Below, piece by piece: positions 1 to 9,650 of a DNA stretch of 29,536 nt; positions within the stretch are counted from its first letter, which is position 1, and the number at the start of each line of letters is the position of its first letter. This stretch comes from Pelargonium nanum (lineage: Eukaryota > Streptophyta > Magnoliopsida > Geraniales > Geraniaceae). The notes under the pieces were generated by a model. The model had not been told where the DNA came from. It made no database searches and saw only the letters and a list, made by a program, of their open reading frames with translations. Where the stretch lies: contig JAYMTF010000828.1 of assembly GCA_036897485.1 (NCBI GenBank), positions 1 through 29,536 of the forward strand. The letters run 5' to 3'. A program made the translations under genes and the position numbers.

Positions 1-71
1 AGTAATATCAAATACATGTGAAAATACATGTAAAAAGTTGTACATGGAAAAATACTTTTCCTTTGTAATAT

Positions 72-173
72 ACCCTTAATTAATTGCATGAGTTTAAAGC
101 CAATATTAAATTTATCAACCCAACCCTTAATTATTTGCATGAGTTTAAAGCCAATATTAAATTTATCTACCCA
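72..173. repeat. Tandem duplication, 2 x 51 bp, upstream of the BBE-like gene
   Basis: Two adjacent copies (72-122 and 123-173), each starting ACCCTTAATT and ending near ACCCA, differ at about two positions. They lie about 480-580 bp upstream of the BBE-like start codon. The low divergence points to a recent local duplication. Each copy contains TTGCATGAG, so any bound factor would have duplicated sites, but that is inference. Confidence 0.9.
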
Positions 174-655
174 AAAGCTATAAATTAAAAATCCCAACAT
201 GCATGCATGCTCGAGGGATCTACTAGCTTTTCTCTTGATATATTATCTAGCAACATATATTAAAGGAAAATGCTAACTTGCCTAAACAACTTTTCCAATC
301 CTTTTGACTGCTTCATTACATTTAATAAAACACAAGCTTAGACCTATCCAAACCGCATGCAACCCATACACTCACACGGTCATAACAACTAGGTCAAATC
401 AAAATGCCATGTCAGATTCTTCTATATAATTAGCATAAAATAATCCATGTTGGACACGTTCAGCATAAAACAATTTGCTGCTCATCAAGAAATGGCTTCT
501 TTAGGAAAACATGTTGAATGTTCTTTCCCTTAATTTCCAATGAACAAGTCTTAATTAAACTATTAAGTTAATCACAACAAGCCTCAGTTCTTTCTATATA
601 TATAGATATCGAAACTCAGACCATAATCAAGAAACCTTAAATAGCATAAGCTAAC
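174..655 (+). promoter_or_regulatory. Promoter and 5' leader of the BBE-like gene
   Basis: This AT-rich upstream region holds a clear TATA element, CTATATATATA, at about 594-604, some 52-62 bp before the ATG at 656. That implies a short leader beginning around 625-635. A purine/CATGCATG-rich stretch (GCATGCATGC at about 200-209) lies further upstream and resembles an RY-type element. No ATG is seen between the TATA box and 656. The TATA call is direct; the transcription start is inferred from usual spacing. Confidence 0.6.
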
Positions 656-2233
656 ATGGGACTTGTTGCCGTCTTCTTTTCCATAATTTCACTTCTCCTT
701 CTTTCGCCGAGCTTCGCTCATGACAGAAACTTCCTACAATGCCTCTCCAACCATTTTCCTCTTCAAGATGTTGTATTTGATCACGCAAATACACATTCAT
801 TTTCCAATCTCCTCCAATCCTCATTACAAAACCTTCGATTCGACTCTGCGGAAGCCAACAAGCCTGGATACATAGTCACGCCAAAATGCGCGTCCCATGT
901 TCAAGCCATGGTTGTTTGCAGCAGAAAACATGGCCTCCAAGTCAGGACTCGAAGCGGAGGCCATGACTACGAAGGCTTCTCGTACACTTCACAATACAAC
1001 GAACCTTTCTTGATCATCGACCTTGTCCATCTCCAGACCGTCTCCGTGGACCTCGAGACCAGCACTGCATGGATCGAGGCCGGCGCTACGCTCGGAGAGC
1101 TCTACTATGCGGTCGGAAACTCGAGCAAGGTGCTAGGGTTTCCGGCAGGGACGTGCCCTTCCGTTGGCGTGGGGGGGCACATTAGCGGAGGAGGACAAGG
1201 CATGTTGACTAGAAAATACGGCCTAGCAGCTGACAACGTTGTGGACGCGGTTCTTGTCAACGCGAACGGTGATGTTGTCGATAGAGAAGCAATGGGTGAG
1301 GACTTGTTTTGGGCAATACGAGGAGGAGGAGCCGCAAGTTTTGGCGTGCTCTTGAAGTGGAAGGTCAATCTTGTCCCTGTCACTCCCAAGGTCACTATTT
1401 GTAACATCCCAAAAACCCTAACCCAAGGTGCAACAAATTTGGTCCATCAATGGCAACAAATCGCCCCAAAGCTCACCTCGGACCTCACCATGAGAGTCAT
1501 CGTCTTCCCGGGCAACGAATCCATCACCGCCTTGTTCAACATGCTGTATCTCGGCGCATTAGACCAACTAGCGCCATTACTCACCTCCAGCTTCCCCGAC
1601 CTAGGTTTCGACGCGAAGTTCTGCGAAGAAATGAGCTGGATAGAGTCCACGGTCGAGAACAGGAGCGACCCTATCGAAGTCTTGAGGGACAGGACACACT
1701 GGAACAAGTCCTTTTTCATAGGAAAGTCCGATTACTTCACCGAACCGATCCCGAAAACCGGGCTCGAAGAGGCGTGGAGCTTGGTGCAGAAGGACAAAGA
1801 TGGTGTCATGATCATGGAACCCTATGGTGGCAAGATGGACGAGATTAAAGACTCGGAGACTCCATTTCCGTACAGAAATGGGACCTTGTTTAACGTACAA
1901 TACTACGTAAAGTGGCAAGAAGGAGGTGGTGGAGCAACTAGGGCTCATTTGGGTTGGATCAACGAGATTTATGAGGCGATGGGTCCTTATGCTTCCAAGA
2001 GCCCTAGAGGTGCGTACATAAACTACAGGGACTTGAGCTTGGGGATGTACAAAAATGGCAAGAAAATGAGTAGCTACAGAGAAGCTAGGGCTTGGGGTGA
2101 GAGGTACTTCACGGAGAAGAATTTTAAGAGATTGGCTAGAGTTAAAGCCAAAGTTGATCCGCAAAACTTCTTTAGGAACGAGCAAAGCATTCCTCCTCTT
2201 TTTTCTATGGCAAACCGTAAATTATCTCGTTGA
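656..2233 (+). CDS. Berberine bridge enzyme-like (BBE-like) FAD-linked oxidase, intronless
   Basis: This 525-aa protein belongs to the plant BBE-like (FAD_binding_4 plus BBE C-terminal domain) family of secreted flavin oxidases that oxidise alcohols, sugars or specialised metabolites. Residues 1-21 form a signal peptide (hydrophobic core VFFSIISLLLL, likely cut after SFA). The FAD domain carries RSGGHDYEG with His103, and CPSVGVGGH with Cys167; these match the bicovalent flavin anchors of the family. C29 and C88 match the conserved disulfide. Tyr457 in NYRDL fits the catalytic tyrosine, and NFFRNEQSIPP (504-514) is the family's usual C-terminus. N-glycosylation sequons occur at 155, 287, 335, 350 and 408. 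Length and lack of introns are typical. By position relative to monolignol-oxidising family members, Gln181 replaces the active-site Tyr after SGGG, and Glu388/Asn413 replace Asn/Lys, so the substrate is probably different and cannot be stated. It is not a true reticuline oxidase by these residues. Confidence 0.95.
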   Translation: MGLVAVFFSIISLLLLSPSFAHDRNFLQCLSNHFPLQDVVFDHANTHSFSNLLQSSLQNLRFDSAEANKPGYIVTPKCASHVQAMVVCSRKHGLQVRTRSGGHDYEGFSYTSQYNEPFLIIDLVHLQTVSVDLETSTAWIEAGATLGELYYAVGNSSKVLGFPAGTCPSVGVGGHISGGGQGMLTRKYGLAADNVVDAVLVNANGDVVDREAMGEDLFWAIRGGGAASFGVLLKWKVNLVPVTPKVTICNIPKTLTQGATNLVHQWQQIAPKLTSDLTMRVIVFPGNESITALFNMLYLGALDQLAPLLTSSFPDLGFDAKFCEEMSWIESTVENRSDPIEVLRDRTHWNKSFFIGKSDYFTEPIPKTGLEEAWSLVQKDKDGVMIMEPYGGKMDEIKDSETPFPYRNGTLFNVQYYVKWQEGGGGATRAHLGWINEIYEAMGPYASKSPRGAYINYRDLSLGMYKNGKKMSSYREARAWGERYFTEKNFKRLARVKAKVDPQNFFRNEQSIPPLFSMANRKLSR

Positions 2234-3189
2234 TGGTCTTTTCTTTAGTTTCTAGGAATATATTTTGTAGCTTGTATTTATTTGATTGATTTGGTGGTTG
2301 CTTGTAGCCACTTCTATAGCGTACAAATCAATTGATTCTTTGAAGAATATTTATAATTATTATTTTTTCTGAGAGATTAAGGAGAATGAGCTCCGGAAAC
2401 AAAATGATTTTATTGATCAAGTTGGTATCAACAAAATTGTTGGGCCTGGATTTTGAAAGCTAAAATACAAGGCAAGATACTTGAATTGTCCCAAGAGGTA
2501 ATGCAATTCTAAAATAAGGCCCAATTTGATTAACATTTATTCTGCCATTGTAATTAGATTAAAGCAATAGAAGGAAATACATTTAAATTAAAAATTATTT
2601 AGTTTATAGTAAACTATAATAAAAATAAGGGTAAAAATAAAATAAATAAATAAATGGCACAAATTTTCTATTGAGAAGAAATAGTTTATTTCCTCGTGCT
2701 ACATGCAGAAGGTACCACCTCTTCTGACTAGATACTAAGCTATTTTTTTCAACAAGATTTGAACCCGTAAGTTTTATTAAAGAATTGTGATACTTGAATT
2801 ATTCGATTGTAATCTTAGAAACTAACCAGCACAATTTATAAAAAATAAAAATAAAAATTCTTGTTTCTCAAAATAAAATTATCAGACAAATTAAATATTT
2901 AAAAGTCAAATCATGCAATTGTCAAACTTAACCATCAGTTTTAGTAAGCAGATAAGATTAAGCAGACGATTATTTAAGTCAATTATCCAACTTTGAGTTA
3001 ATCTTTTGATTCATTTGTAATACACATTGTTGTCACTGACATGGTACACTCAGATTAGTACGTGGGCGTTGATAATCACAAGACTAATTAAAACTAATGT
3101 GTTTTATCCATATCAATCATGTACAAAATGACAACTATTATTATATACTAGTATAAGAGTAAGAGTAGTGTTGCATGTCATATATACTA
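2234..3189. other. 3' flank of the BBE-like gene and AT-rich spacer
   Basis: The first ~200 bp after the stop hold the likely 3' UTR, with T-rich and AATAT/TTTGTA-type sequence suitable for plant 3' end formation near 2260-2360. The rest is AT-rich, with runs such as AAATAAATAAATAAATGG near 2639-2655. No open frame resembling a gene was seen on either strand. Confidence 0.5.
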
Positions 3190-3191
3190 TA

Positions 3192-3437
3192 CTCATTCCG
3201 TCTTTAAATGTGCATCACTTCACTTATTTTGAGAGAAATTAAGTAAAAATTAGTTAATGTAGCATATTAATTACTTTTGTATATTCACGATTACATGTTA
3301 TATAAATTTAAGAGATATTGATTAATTTATTATAAGAATACTGATAGTGACAATTCATGCATTACAAACTTCCTACAAAATAAAAATGACACTAAAAATT
3401 TCAGACAAACAGGACACTCGCTTTGGGGCAAAGAGAG
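3192..3437. mobile_element. Stowaway-like MITE (Tc1/mariner type), 246 bp
   Basis: The left end reads CTCATTCCGTCTTTAAATG and the right end, read on the other strand, CTCTCTTTGCCCCAAAGCGAG. Both resemble the plant Stowaway terminus CTCCCTCCGTCCC. The element is flanked by TA on both sides (3190-3191 and 3438-3439), the target duplication used by this superfamily. It is short, AT-rich and has no coding capacity. The termini have diverged from each other, which suggests an old insertion. Confidence 0.75.
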
Positions 3438-3439
3438 TA

Positions 3440-3870
3440 ATTTTTTTATACAAACCTATTGTGTTATTTTACGAGATATGACACATCGACTATTTTACGA
3501 ATGACTTGATTCAATTGCAGCCTGTCAAGGATAAAATATGTTGAATAAAACAAGCATTTCACACCAATAATACATCATGGAAGAGGAAGTAGTGTCATGT
3601 CACTTTGTACAAAATTTTAAACAAATAACATTTTATTATCTATAATTATGTTTGTGGGAGTAATCTTATTCTCAAAGTCTTATCCAATGAGTAAAACAAA
3701 ATTTGTTTCCAATCAAAACCACACCTTCTCAATGGCCAATTCATCTTCAACAAATACAAAATTTAATAAATAAATCACTCACTACTTTATCAACAGATTT
3801 TTTTTCTTTTTTTGTTGCTTCTGTTGACCACAAACATGAAACATGTCCAACCATATGTTTTTATTGGAAT
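3440..3870. other. AT-rich spacer between two repeat elements
   Basis: There is no credible coding frame or RNA gene. A poly-T tract lies near 3800-3815. The sequence ends where the interleaved fold-back element begins. Confidence 0.4.
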
Positions 3871-4308
3871 AAGGTCTAAATTAGTCCTTAAAATATTCAG
3901 TTTGTATCATTTTAATCCCTCAACTATCAAACGTGTCAATTTAATACATAAGTTATGCAAACGAACTAGTTTAATCCAAACGTTTTAAAATATCGAGTCA
4001 TTTAAGGACATTCCGTCAAATTTGTTAACGAAACCGTTAAAATTACACTTAAAAATATTTTAAATTGACACATTTGGTAGTTGAGGGACTAAAATGGCAC
4101 GAACTGGATAGTTAATGGACTAATTTGGACCTTTTTTCTGAATATTAATCATTGTCACGTCATCAATTTAGTATTAAAAAATATTTTTTTATTGCAATTT
4201 TAACGGTACCGTTAACAAATTTGACGGAATGTCCTTAAATGACTCGATTTTTGAAAACGTTTGGACTAAACTGACTCATTTACATAACTTATGTACTAAA
4301 TTGGCATA
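3871..4308. mobile_element. Fold-back repeat element with interleaved inverted arms
   Basis: Two pairs of long inverted repeats overlap. Arm A (about 3871-3942, starting AAGGTCTAAATTAGTCC) is the reverse complement, with some mismatches, of A' (about 4062-4133, ending GGACTAATTTGGACCTTTT). Arm B (about 3942-4043, containing GACATTCCGTCAAATTTG) is the reverse complement of B' (about 4196-4308, containing CAAATTTGACGGAATGTCC). The order is A-B-A'-B', not the simple hairpin A-B-B'-A'. The arms match terminal sequences common in plant non-autonomous DNA elements. No transposase frame is present. A short open frame at 4229-4474 overlaps B' and runs into flanking DNA; it has no recognisable protein features. 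Confidence 0.7.
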
Positions 4309-5029
4309 TCCAAAATTGCGAAACACTGTTTGGATGGTGGCCACGCGTAAAGCAAGATGCGGTGGAAGACGACGTCAGATGACGCTAGCCTGGATTGCGA
4401 TCTTCAAACAAATCTCTTTGCTACCTTCATTCGTAATAGCACAGCATGTAATGGATAAATATAAAAATAAATAAAATACTCTTTACTTACTGAAAGCTCA
4501 TGGTTGGTAGTAGTGGCCAACTCTACTAGACCTACCAACCATTTCCACATTTTACCTTTTTTTTTAATTCCTTTTCTTTCTTTTTTAAGTTGATCATACT
4601 ATTTTAGCTTTTCATCTTAACATTTCTTTTATCTCTCATTACATATGTATACAATACATGTGAGTTAATGTTTAATATGCATGCCAACTATAATATATAT
4701 ATATATGAGTACGAGGAGTTTAATCCAAAAATTAATTGTTTTAGACTAAGTCACTACTAAAATAGTGACACATCATTGAAATTTATGAATCTGGGCGGGT
4801 TGCTCCGCTCCCACAAATTCGTTGGGTAGATATGAGTGACATTTTAATGAGGTGACATGTTATGATTGACTTGACTTAGATTCATTTTCATATATCTATA
4901 TATATATAAACTTTTTACTTAACCATGAGACATACAAAGCGGGTTGTGATCAACACGAGATTGATACTTTTAAGTCATATCATATTTAGAAATTAGAATA
5001 ATTCACATTTGAGCCGCGTAGGTCCTGTT

Positions 5030-5130
5030 AAATTTTAGTTCAGTTGTATTTTCTAAAATTCAAACTCGAGACTTCAAATTAAGTTGAAACATGTTCTTAC
5101 CAATCTATCAACTCGGTTAGTGGTAAAAAA
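5030..5130 (-). mobile_element. Possible tRNA-derived SINE remnant
   Basis: Read on the minus strand, TAACCGAGTTG (5119-5109) resembles a pol III A box, and CTCGAGTTTGAAT about 40 nt further resembles a B box. This order and spacing suit a tRNA-derived SINE head. The ends and any tail are not clear, so this could be chance similarity in AT-rich DNA. Confidence 0.3.
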
Positions 5131-5356
5131 AGAAATACTCTTGATATAAAGTGCATATAATTAGAAGAAAAGTTTCATGTAATTAAAGTGTTAAATGTAA
5201 TGATTTTATTGTTTGTTAGGTTGCAATAATGATGAGCAACAGAAGGTAAAAAATGAAGTGGATAATTAGCTTGTCACATTCTCTCAAAATAGTGGGACAG
5301 AATAAAGTTCACGCAAGAGGCTGTTTTGAGAAACAGTGAGGAAAGACAATAGTATA

Positions 5357-5382
5357 TAATAAATAAATAAATAAATAAATAG
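5357..5382. repeat. TAAA-type microsatellite
   Basis: About six tandem copies of the tetranucleotide AAAT/TAAA in perfect register, within intergenic DNA. Confidence 0.9.
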
Positions 5383-6240
5383 AGATGCTGAGATTCGTTT
5401 GCAAAATTGCGTTCACACACACCTTCATCCATTTTGCAAAGATACCTCTATCACACCCTTTTCACACCTGTGAGCGATTGTTATTCAATTCAGATCTTCA
5501 CTTGTAGTCTGTGTGGCTCTTCAACTTCGGCTACAGTTTTAATATTTTCTAAATAATTAAGTGATTCATTATATATTAGGTACATTATTATTAAATGTTT
5601 ATATAATTAATACAGCTATATTATTATATAAAACAAAATAAGGTGATTCAACACACTAACAATATTATTTTCATAAATATTCACCTGTGTTTATAGGTTT
5701 AATGTAATTAATTATAATGATCTATTCCACATTTCTAACATCAAATTTCTTAAAATTTCAAATTTTAATGTGATGAAACTTTATAGGAAATGTTTTTATT
5801 CTAGCTCGAATTTAAAAAAGAGACGAAATTTTTGAGTGTGTTACATTTACTAATTTCATTTTTAAGGTTTTGATGAGAACTTATGTGGACTTGTAGCTGA
5901 AAAATTGCTCATACTTAATTACAAAGTTAAAATATATTGATCTCCAATAATTAATCATGAGTAATACAATTTGTAGTCATTGTTAATTTGATTTAGAATA
6001 AGACACAAATAAGAACAAAACATGTTATTAAAATGATATGACCTAATGTGGTGATTAAAACTTGTTGTGTTGTTTGATCCTAATATTTAAGCTCTTTTGA
6101 AGGGTGCAAAACTGCAAATCACATTATTCACAATTTCTTGGGATTATTTAAGAATCTTAAAAAATTAGGGATGGTAGCTAATTAATATATATATATATAT
6201 AATATGAAAATGAATTGTTCAAATAATAAAGTGAGCCGAA

Positions 6241-6513
6241 GCTGAGCCGGGCACGACGAAGGTCACTCGTGCAAATCCAAAATAGATAGAGTGGTTGATG
6301 GTGTCAACCTCCACCTCCACACCAGCTATGCTGACCTGTCATCCTACGTGGCAGCTGGTTAGGTTTGACTCTCTCTCCTCACCACCAACTCTCTCTCTCT
6401 CTCTCCTTCTCTATATAAACCCACTTGCCTCTCCATTACCAAACCTTGCTTTCTCTCTCTCTCTCCTCAATCATCATTGTCATTTTTTAAAATTTGTTAC
6501 ACCAAACCCTAAA
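6241..6513 (+). promoter_or_regulatory. Promoter and CT-rich leader of the PADRE-like gene
   Basis: A TATA box, CTATATAAAC, lies at 6411-6420, about 95-100 bp before the ATG at 6514. Pyrimidine (CT) runs at about 6391-6405 and 6451-6466 flank it, as in the Y-patch class of plant promoters. ACGTGGC at 6346-6352 is an ABRE/G-box-type core. The ATG at 6295 lies upstream of the TATA box, so it should not be in the mRNA; this decides the start at 6514. Confidence 0.7.
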
Positions 6514-6891
6514 ATGGGAAACTGTATCATCCACGAATCTTCCATGCAATGGGGCGGCGAGGACTGGGGTTCTCCGGCGCCGGACGACTACGATGAGGCC
6601 GAAGAACAACCCTTTTTTCGGACAAAACGCCGCCGCGACCATGATAACAACGTCGTACAGCTGGAAGATAACCAGACTGCCACGTCAACATCGTCATCAA
6701 CAACAACAACAAAAACAGCAACAGAAGTGAAGATTAAGGTAACGAGGAAACAGCTGGAGAAGTTGGTCGGAAAAGTTGACCTTAAAGAGCTTTCCGTACA
6801 GCAGGTGCTGACTCAGCTGATGATCATCGGCGGCGAGTTCGAGGCGCATCACGGCTCATGGAGGCCTGCTCTGCAGAGCATTCCCGAGTGA
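6514..6891 (+). CDS. Small MGNC protein with PADRE-like (DUF4228-type) C-terminus
   Basis: This is an intronless 125-aa protein. The N-terminus MGNC offers Gly2 for N-myristoylation and Cys4 for palmitoylation, so membrane attachment is likely. ESSMQWGGEDWGS (8-20) is a conserved-looking block; residues 26-40 go from acidic to a basic KRRR cluster. A Ser/Thr-rich linker (55-70) follows. The C-terminal part has a predicted amphipathic segment, VKIKVTRKQLEKLVGKVDL (72-90), then SVQQVLTQL, and ends in WRPALQSIPE (116-125). MGNC plus a terminal W-R-P-x-L-x-S-I motif is characteristic of plant PADRE/DUF4228 proteins, many of which respond to stress or pathogens. The biochemical role is unknown. 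A longer in-frame start at 6295 is rejected because it lies upstream of the TATA box. Confidence 0.85.
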   Translation: MGNCIIHESSMQWGGEDWGSPAPDDYDEAEEQPFFRTKRRRDHDNNVVQLEDNQTATSTSSSTTTTKTATEVKIKVTRKQLEKLVGKVDLKELSVQQVLTQLMIIGGEFEAHHGSWRPALQSIPE

Positions 6892-7595
6892 TCTATGATA
6901 TGAATATGTAATTATATATATATGTTAGGGTGTGTCGTGTAATTAGGTGTAAATATAAGGGTGATGTTGCAAATTTTGATGGTATTGTACATACAAAGTA
7001 GATCACAATCTTGCAATCCACAAGAGTGCAGCTAATGGATCTTTACGAGAATTTTGGTTTCTTCTTCATAATGTTCATTTTATGGCTTTATTAATGATTG
7101 GTTTTATTTAATTAAAACGTTAATGGTAGCAATATCTTCAACCCCGGCCTTCAATTTATTGCTCAGGTATTATTCGTGAAAATGCGACATTTTTTTATTA
7201 TAAAGAAAATATGACATTTGGTTGTTATAATATATGGATAAGTTTTGAAATGGCACGAATGTGATGTATATGACATAATGATCATTTCCTGATAATAGAG
7301 CTTTTGTCCTCTTTACGTTGACTAGGTAACTCAAGGCGGACACTTTATTTGTGTAAATTTGGTTTAAGAGTTTAATATTTAAGATGATTGGATGATTATG
7401 TGAGAAAAAAATGGAAGACTAAAAACTTCATTGATTAAACATAGGGCGGGGAGATTGAAAATTAATACATAGTTCACTCACATTCCGACCAATTGACTAG
7501 GTTGACTATATTGCGAGTTGAACATACTATTTTTCATGATTTAAAGCTATGTAAATATTCAATTAGAACGACGAACAAAAACGCAACATGTGATG
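6892..7595. other. 3' flank of the PADRE-like gene and AT-rich spacer
   Basis: The first ~120 bp are a plausible 3' UTR, with ATGTAATTATATATA-type sequence soon after the stop. Beyond about 7050 the sequence is AT-rich intergenic DNA without a credible gene. Confidence 0.45.
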
Positions 7596-8480
7596 TTTGG
7601 GTGCTATGTTAGCATTCTCGAGGACCAAAATGCCTCAACAGATGAGATTTTTGAAGCCACAAAGAGTGATATAGGAGGAGGCCTCTCCCATGCTCGAACC
7701 AAAAACCCCACCCAATCAGACACTCGATGGGAAAAATTGTGACCCCTCGGACAAATTAAAGGACGATCACCCAAAGAATGAACCAAATTTTAAATAGCAG
7801 CCATAGCCTTTTGGAGTCTCGCGGTTCTCTCCGCCAGTTACAGAAAGTCACTGAGTCACCTCCATAGCTTTCCGCCTTGTTTGATCACTACCATGACATC
7901 TCGCGCTACATTAAAGTAGTAAGACGATACCCGAAGTGGTAGAGACTCTTAAGGATTTCACTGCTCACTGTAATGCCTGAAAGGCATATACGAGAGCTCT
8001 TGAGGTCATCCGGCGTACATAGTCGACGTGCCGAGAATGCTAGAACGAAACCGTTTGACTGAACATCACAAACAAAAAAACCACACAACGACACGAGGAG
8101 ATAATAACTGTATGTATAAATATCATTTTCTTTGTAGGATGAAGGGATCTCCACAATGATCCATAACTTACAAATATAAAGGCCTTCTCTCTATAATTCT
8201 CTCTGGAGTCCCCTCTAGTGGGTTTGGTCCAGAGTATCCTAAAAAATATTCTTACTCTCATGTTCGACATCGATTTCTTGACACACACTAAAGTTTTCCG
8301 CTTACCTTTGTGTTACTCATGTGCAAGCTCCGGAAACTTAGGCACGAGGATTTGAGCAACCAGCTCCTTCTCCGAGTCCAAGCTACATCACCGGACTTCA
8401 AAAATTAAAACACTTTCAAGACAACTACCCTAACACATGGACGAGACAACAACACATTTTGGTGTGCTAAATTTTACCGA
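7596..8480. mobile_element. Possible degenerate LTR-retroelement remnant
   Basis: This stretch is richer in GC and CG dinucleotides than its surroundings (for example TCTCGCGGTTCTCTCCGCC near 7818-7836). A part near 8180-8290 looks like an LTR 3' half: a TATAAAGGCCTTCTCTC segment, then TTCGACATCGATTTCTTGACAC. No intact gag or pol frame, no paired LTRs and no target duplication were found. The short minus-strand open frames at 7604-7786, 7906-8154 and 8040-8288 have no protein features and are not called. Confidence 0.3.
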
Positions 8481-9040
8481 GTCAAATGAAGATTATCATC
8501 ATTCATATATATATATATATATAAATCTGATCGCTATAGAAATCTTGCGGTATTTCCAGTTCATATAAAAAAATTATGTGAATTAACACATAAAATGTTC
8601 CTTATATGATGAAATATATGTAAATCTGGCATAGAAGTTTGAAATCCAAATGTTGTCTTGTCTTGTATTATACAACATTGTTATGCCAACAAAGCCTTGG
8701 TCTCGGCCATGTTTATTTTACTAATGGAAATCATCGACATCGTTATCATAATTATTATAAGCTTGTTTTATATTTGTCTATCATTTTTCTGAGTAAATTA
8801 ATATAACTTTGGATTGAATCAAGCTCCTTAGCAGGTAGGATTCAGAAAGAAAAGATAAAACAGAATATATATGTATTCGGCTTCAGAAAAATCGCAAATA
8901 GCTATCTGAATCCTTCTACGTTCACTAAACAAGTGTATTTGAATTAGCCCACGTTGGATACTACTACACTATGTCAACACAAATATATGTCATAGCTTGT
9001 GGGCAAGTACATAATTAATTCTAAAATGTATTAAGCCTAG
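8481..9040. other. AT-rich spacer with TA microsatellite
   Basis: A TA run lies at about 8505-8523. Otherwise this is AT-rich DNA with no gene or RNA that I can support. Confidence 0.45.
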
Positions 9041-9650
9041 CCGGTTGGGTTTGATGATTTCTATAATTTTATCCGGGGTCATGGCAAGCTCCATCCCAGG
9101 ATGTCATAGCCTCAAAAACCAATGCCTTGACACTGGGCCCTACACGCTCCGTTCTTATTTCTGATTCGAGATTTGTCTTACTATCGAAGTACTTCGCACT
9201 CGCTTGCACTATCTACTAGAATTGAGGTCACTGAGAGAGCTACAAGATCCTGATGAGAGGTCTTCATTTCTCCTCAACACTAAATCTTCACAAGAGAGCT
9301 TGTCACCTATCTTTAACATTTAACATCCATAAGAGATTCCCAAGGAAAGCTCATCACCTCTTTTAAACACTTTGTGTTCACAAGAGAGCACCTAGGCCCT
9401 AAAGAGAGGTCATCAATTCTCATCACCACTAAGAGTCCATGCTTTGTCAGGTTACCTTTGTGGCTCTCTAATAGTGTCATTTACATATTTTGAGCTTTCA
9501 ATTTATATGTCAAAGTCTTTATAGAACTTCACAATCACACACTTTATATTTCATAATAATAGAGATACCCATTCTCGTGTTCGAAGTACCCTGGATTTTG
9601 CCAAACCGTGTGCTAGCACACTTTTTATTGTGCAAGTCCATAAACAGCCA
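9041..9650. mobile_element. Second possible LTR-like remnant
   Basis: Base composition rises again, with short phrases repeated in imperfect form: CACAAGAGAGC occurs near 9289 and 9371, and GAGAGGTCWTCAWTTCTC near 9255 and 9403. The end, near 9572-9634, has the order CATTCTCGTGTTCGA then a TTGTGCAAGTCC block, parallel to CTCTCATGTTCGA then ATGTGCAAGCTCC near 8255-8335. This suggests two related, decayed elements, but I cannot define termini. A perfect 14-bp palindrome, GTGTGCTAGCACAC, sits at 9608-9621. Confidence 0.3.

Larger units (their letters stand above)
4309..6240. other. AT-rich intergenic spacer
   Basis: About 1.9 kb with no supportable gene. It contains TA microsatellites near 4690-4706 and 4900-4910, a TAAA-type microsatellite at about 5357-5382, another TA run at about 6186-6201, and a SINE-like patch near 5057-5120 listed separately. 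Long open frames are absent on both strands. Confidence 0.5.

Noticed and set aside
1105..2185. Open frames on both strands inside the BBE-like gene (minus 1105-1407, 1447-1719 and 1601-2185; plus 1450-1848)
   Set aside because: They are shadows of the GC-richer BBE-like coding sequence and show no protein features of their own.
4229..4474. 81-aa open frame on the plus strand
   Set aside because: Its first part is arm B' of the fold-back element and its remainder has no recognisable domain or promoter.
6295..6513. Longer 198-aa start for the PADRE-like protein
   Set aside because: The ATG at 6295 lies upstream of the TATA box and the added residues are low-complexity; MGNC at 6514 fits the family start.
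7604..8288. Three minus-strand open frames of 60-82 aa
   Set aside because: No domain, no splice context and no typical coding composition; they lie in a probable degenerate repeat.
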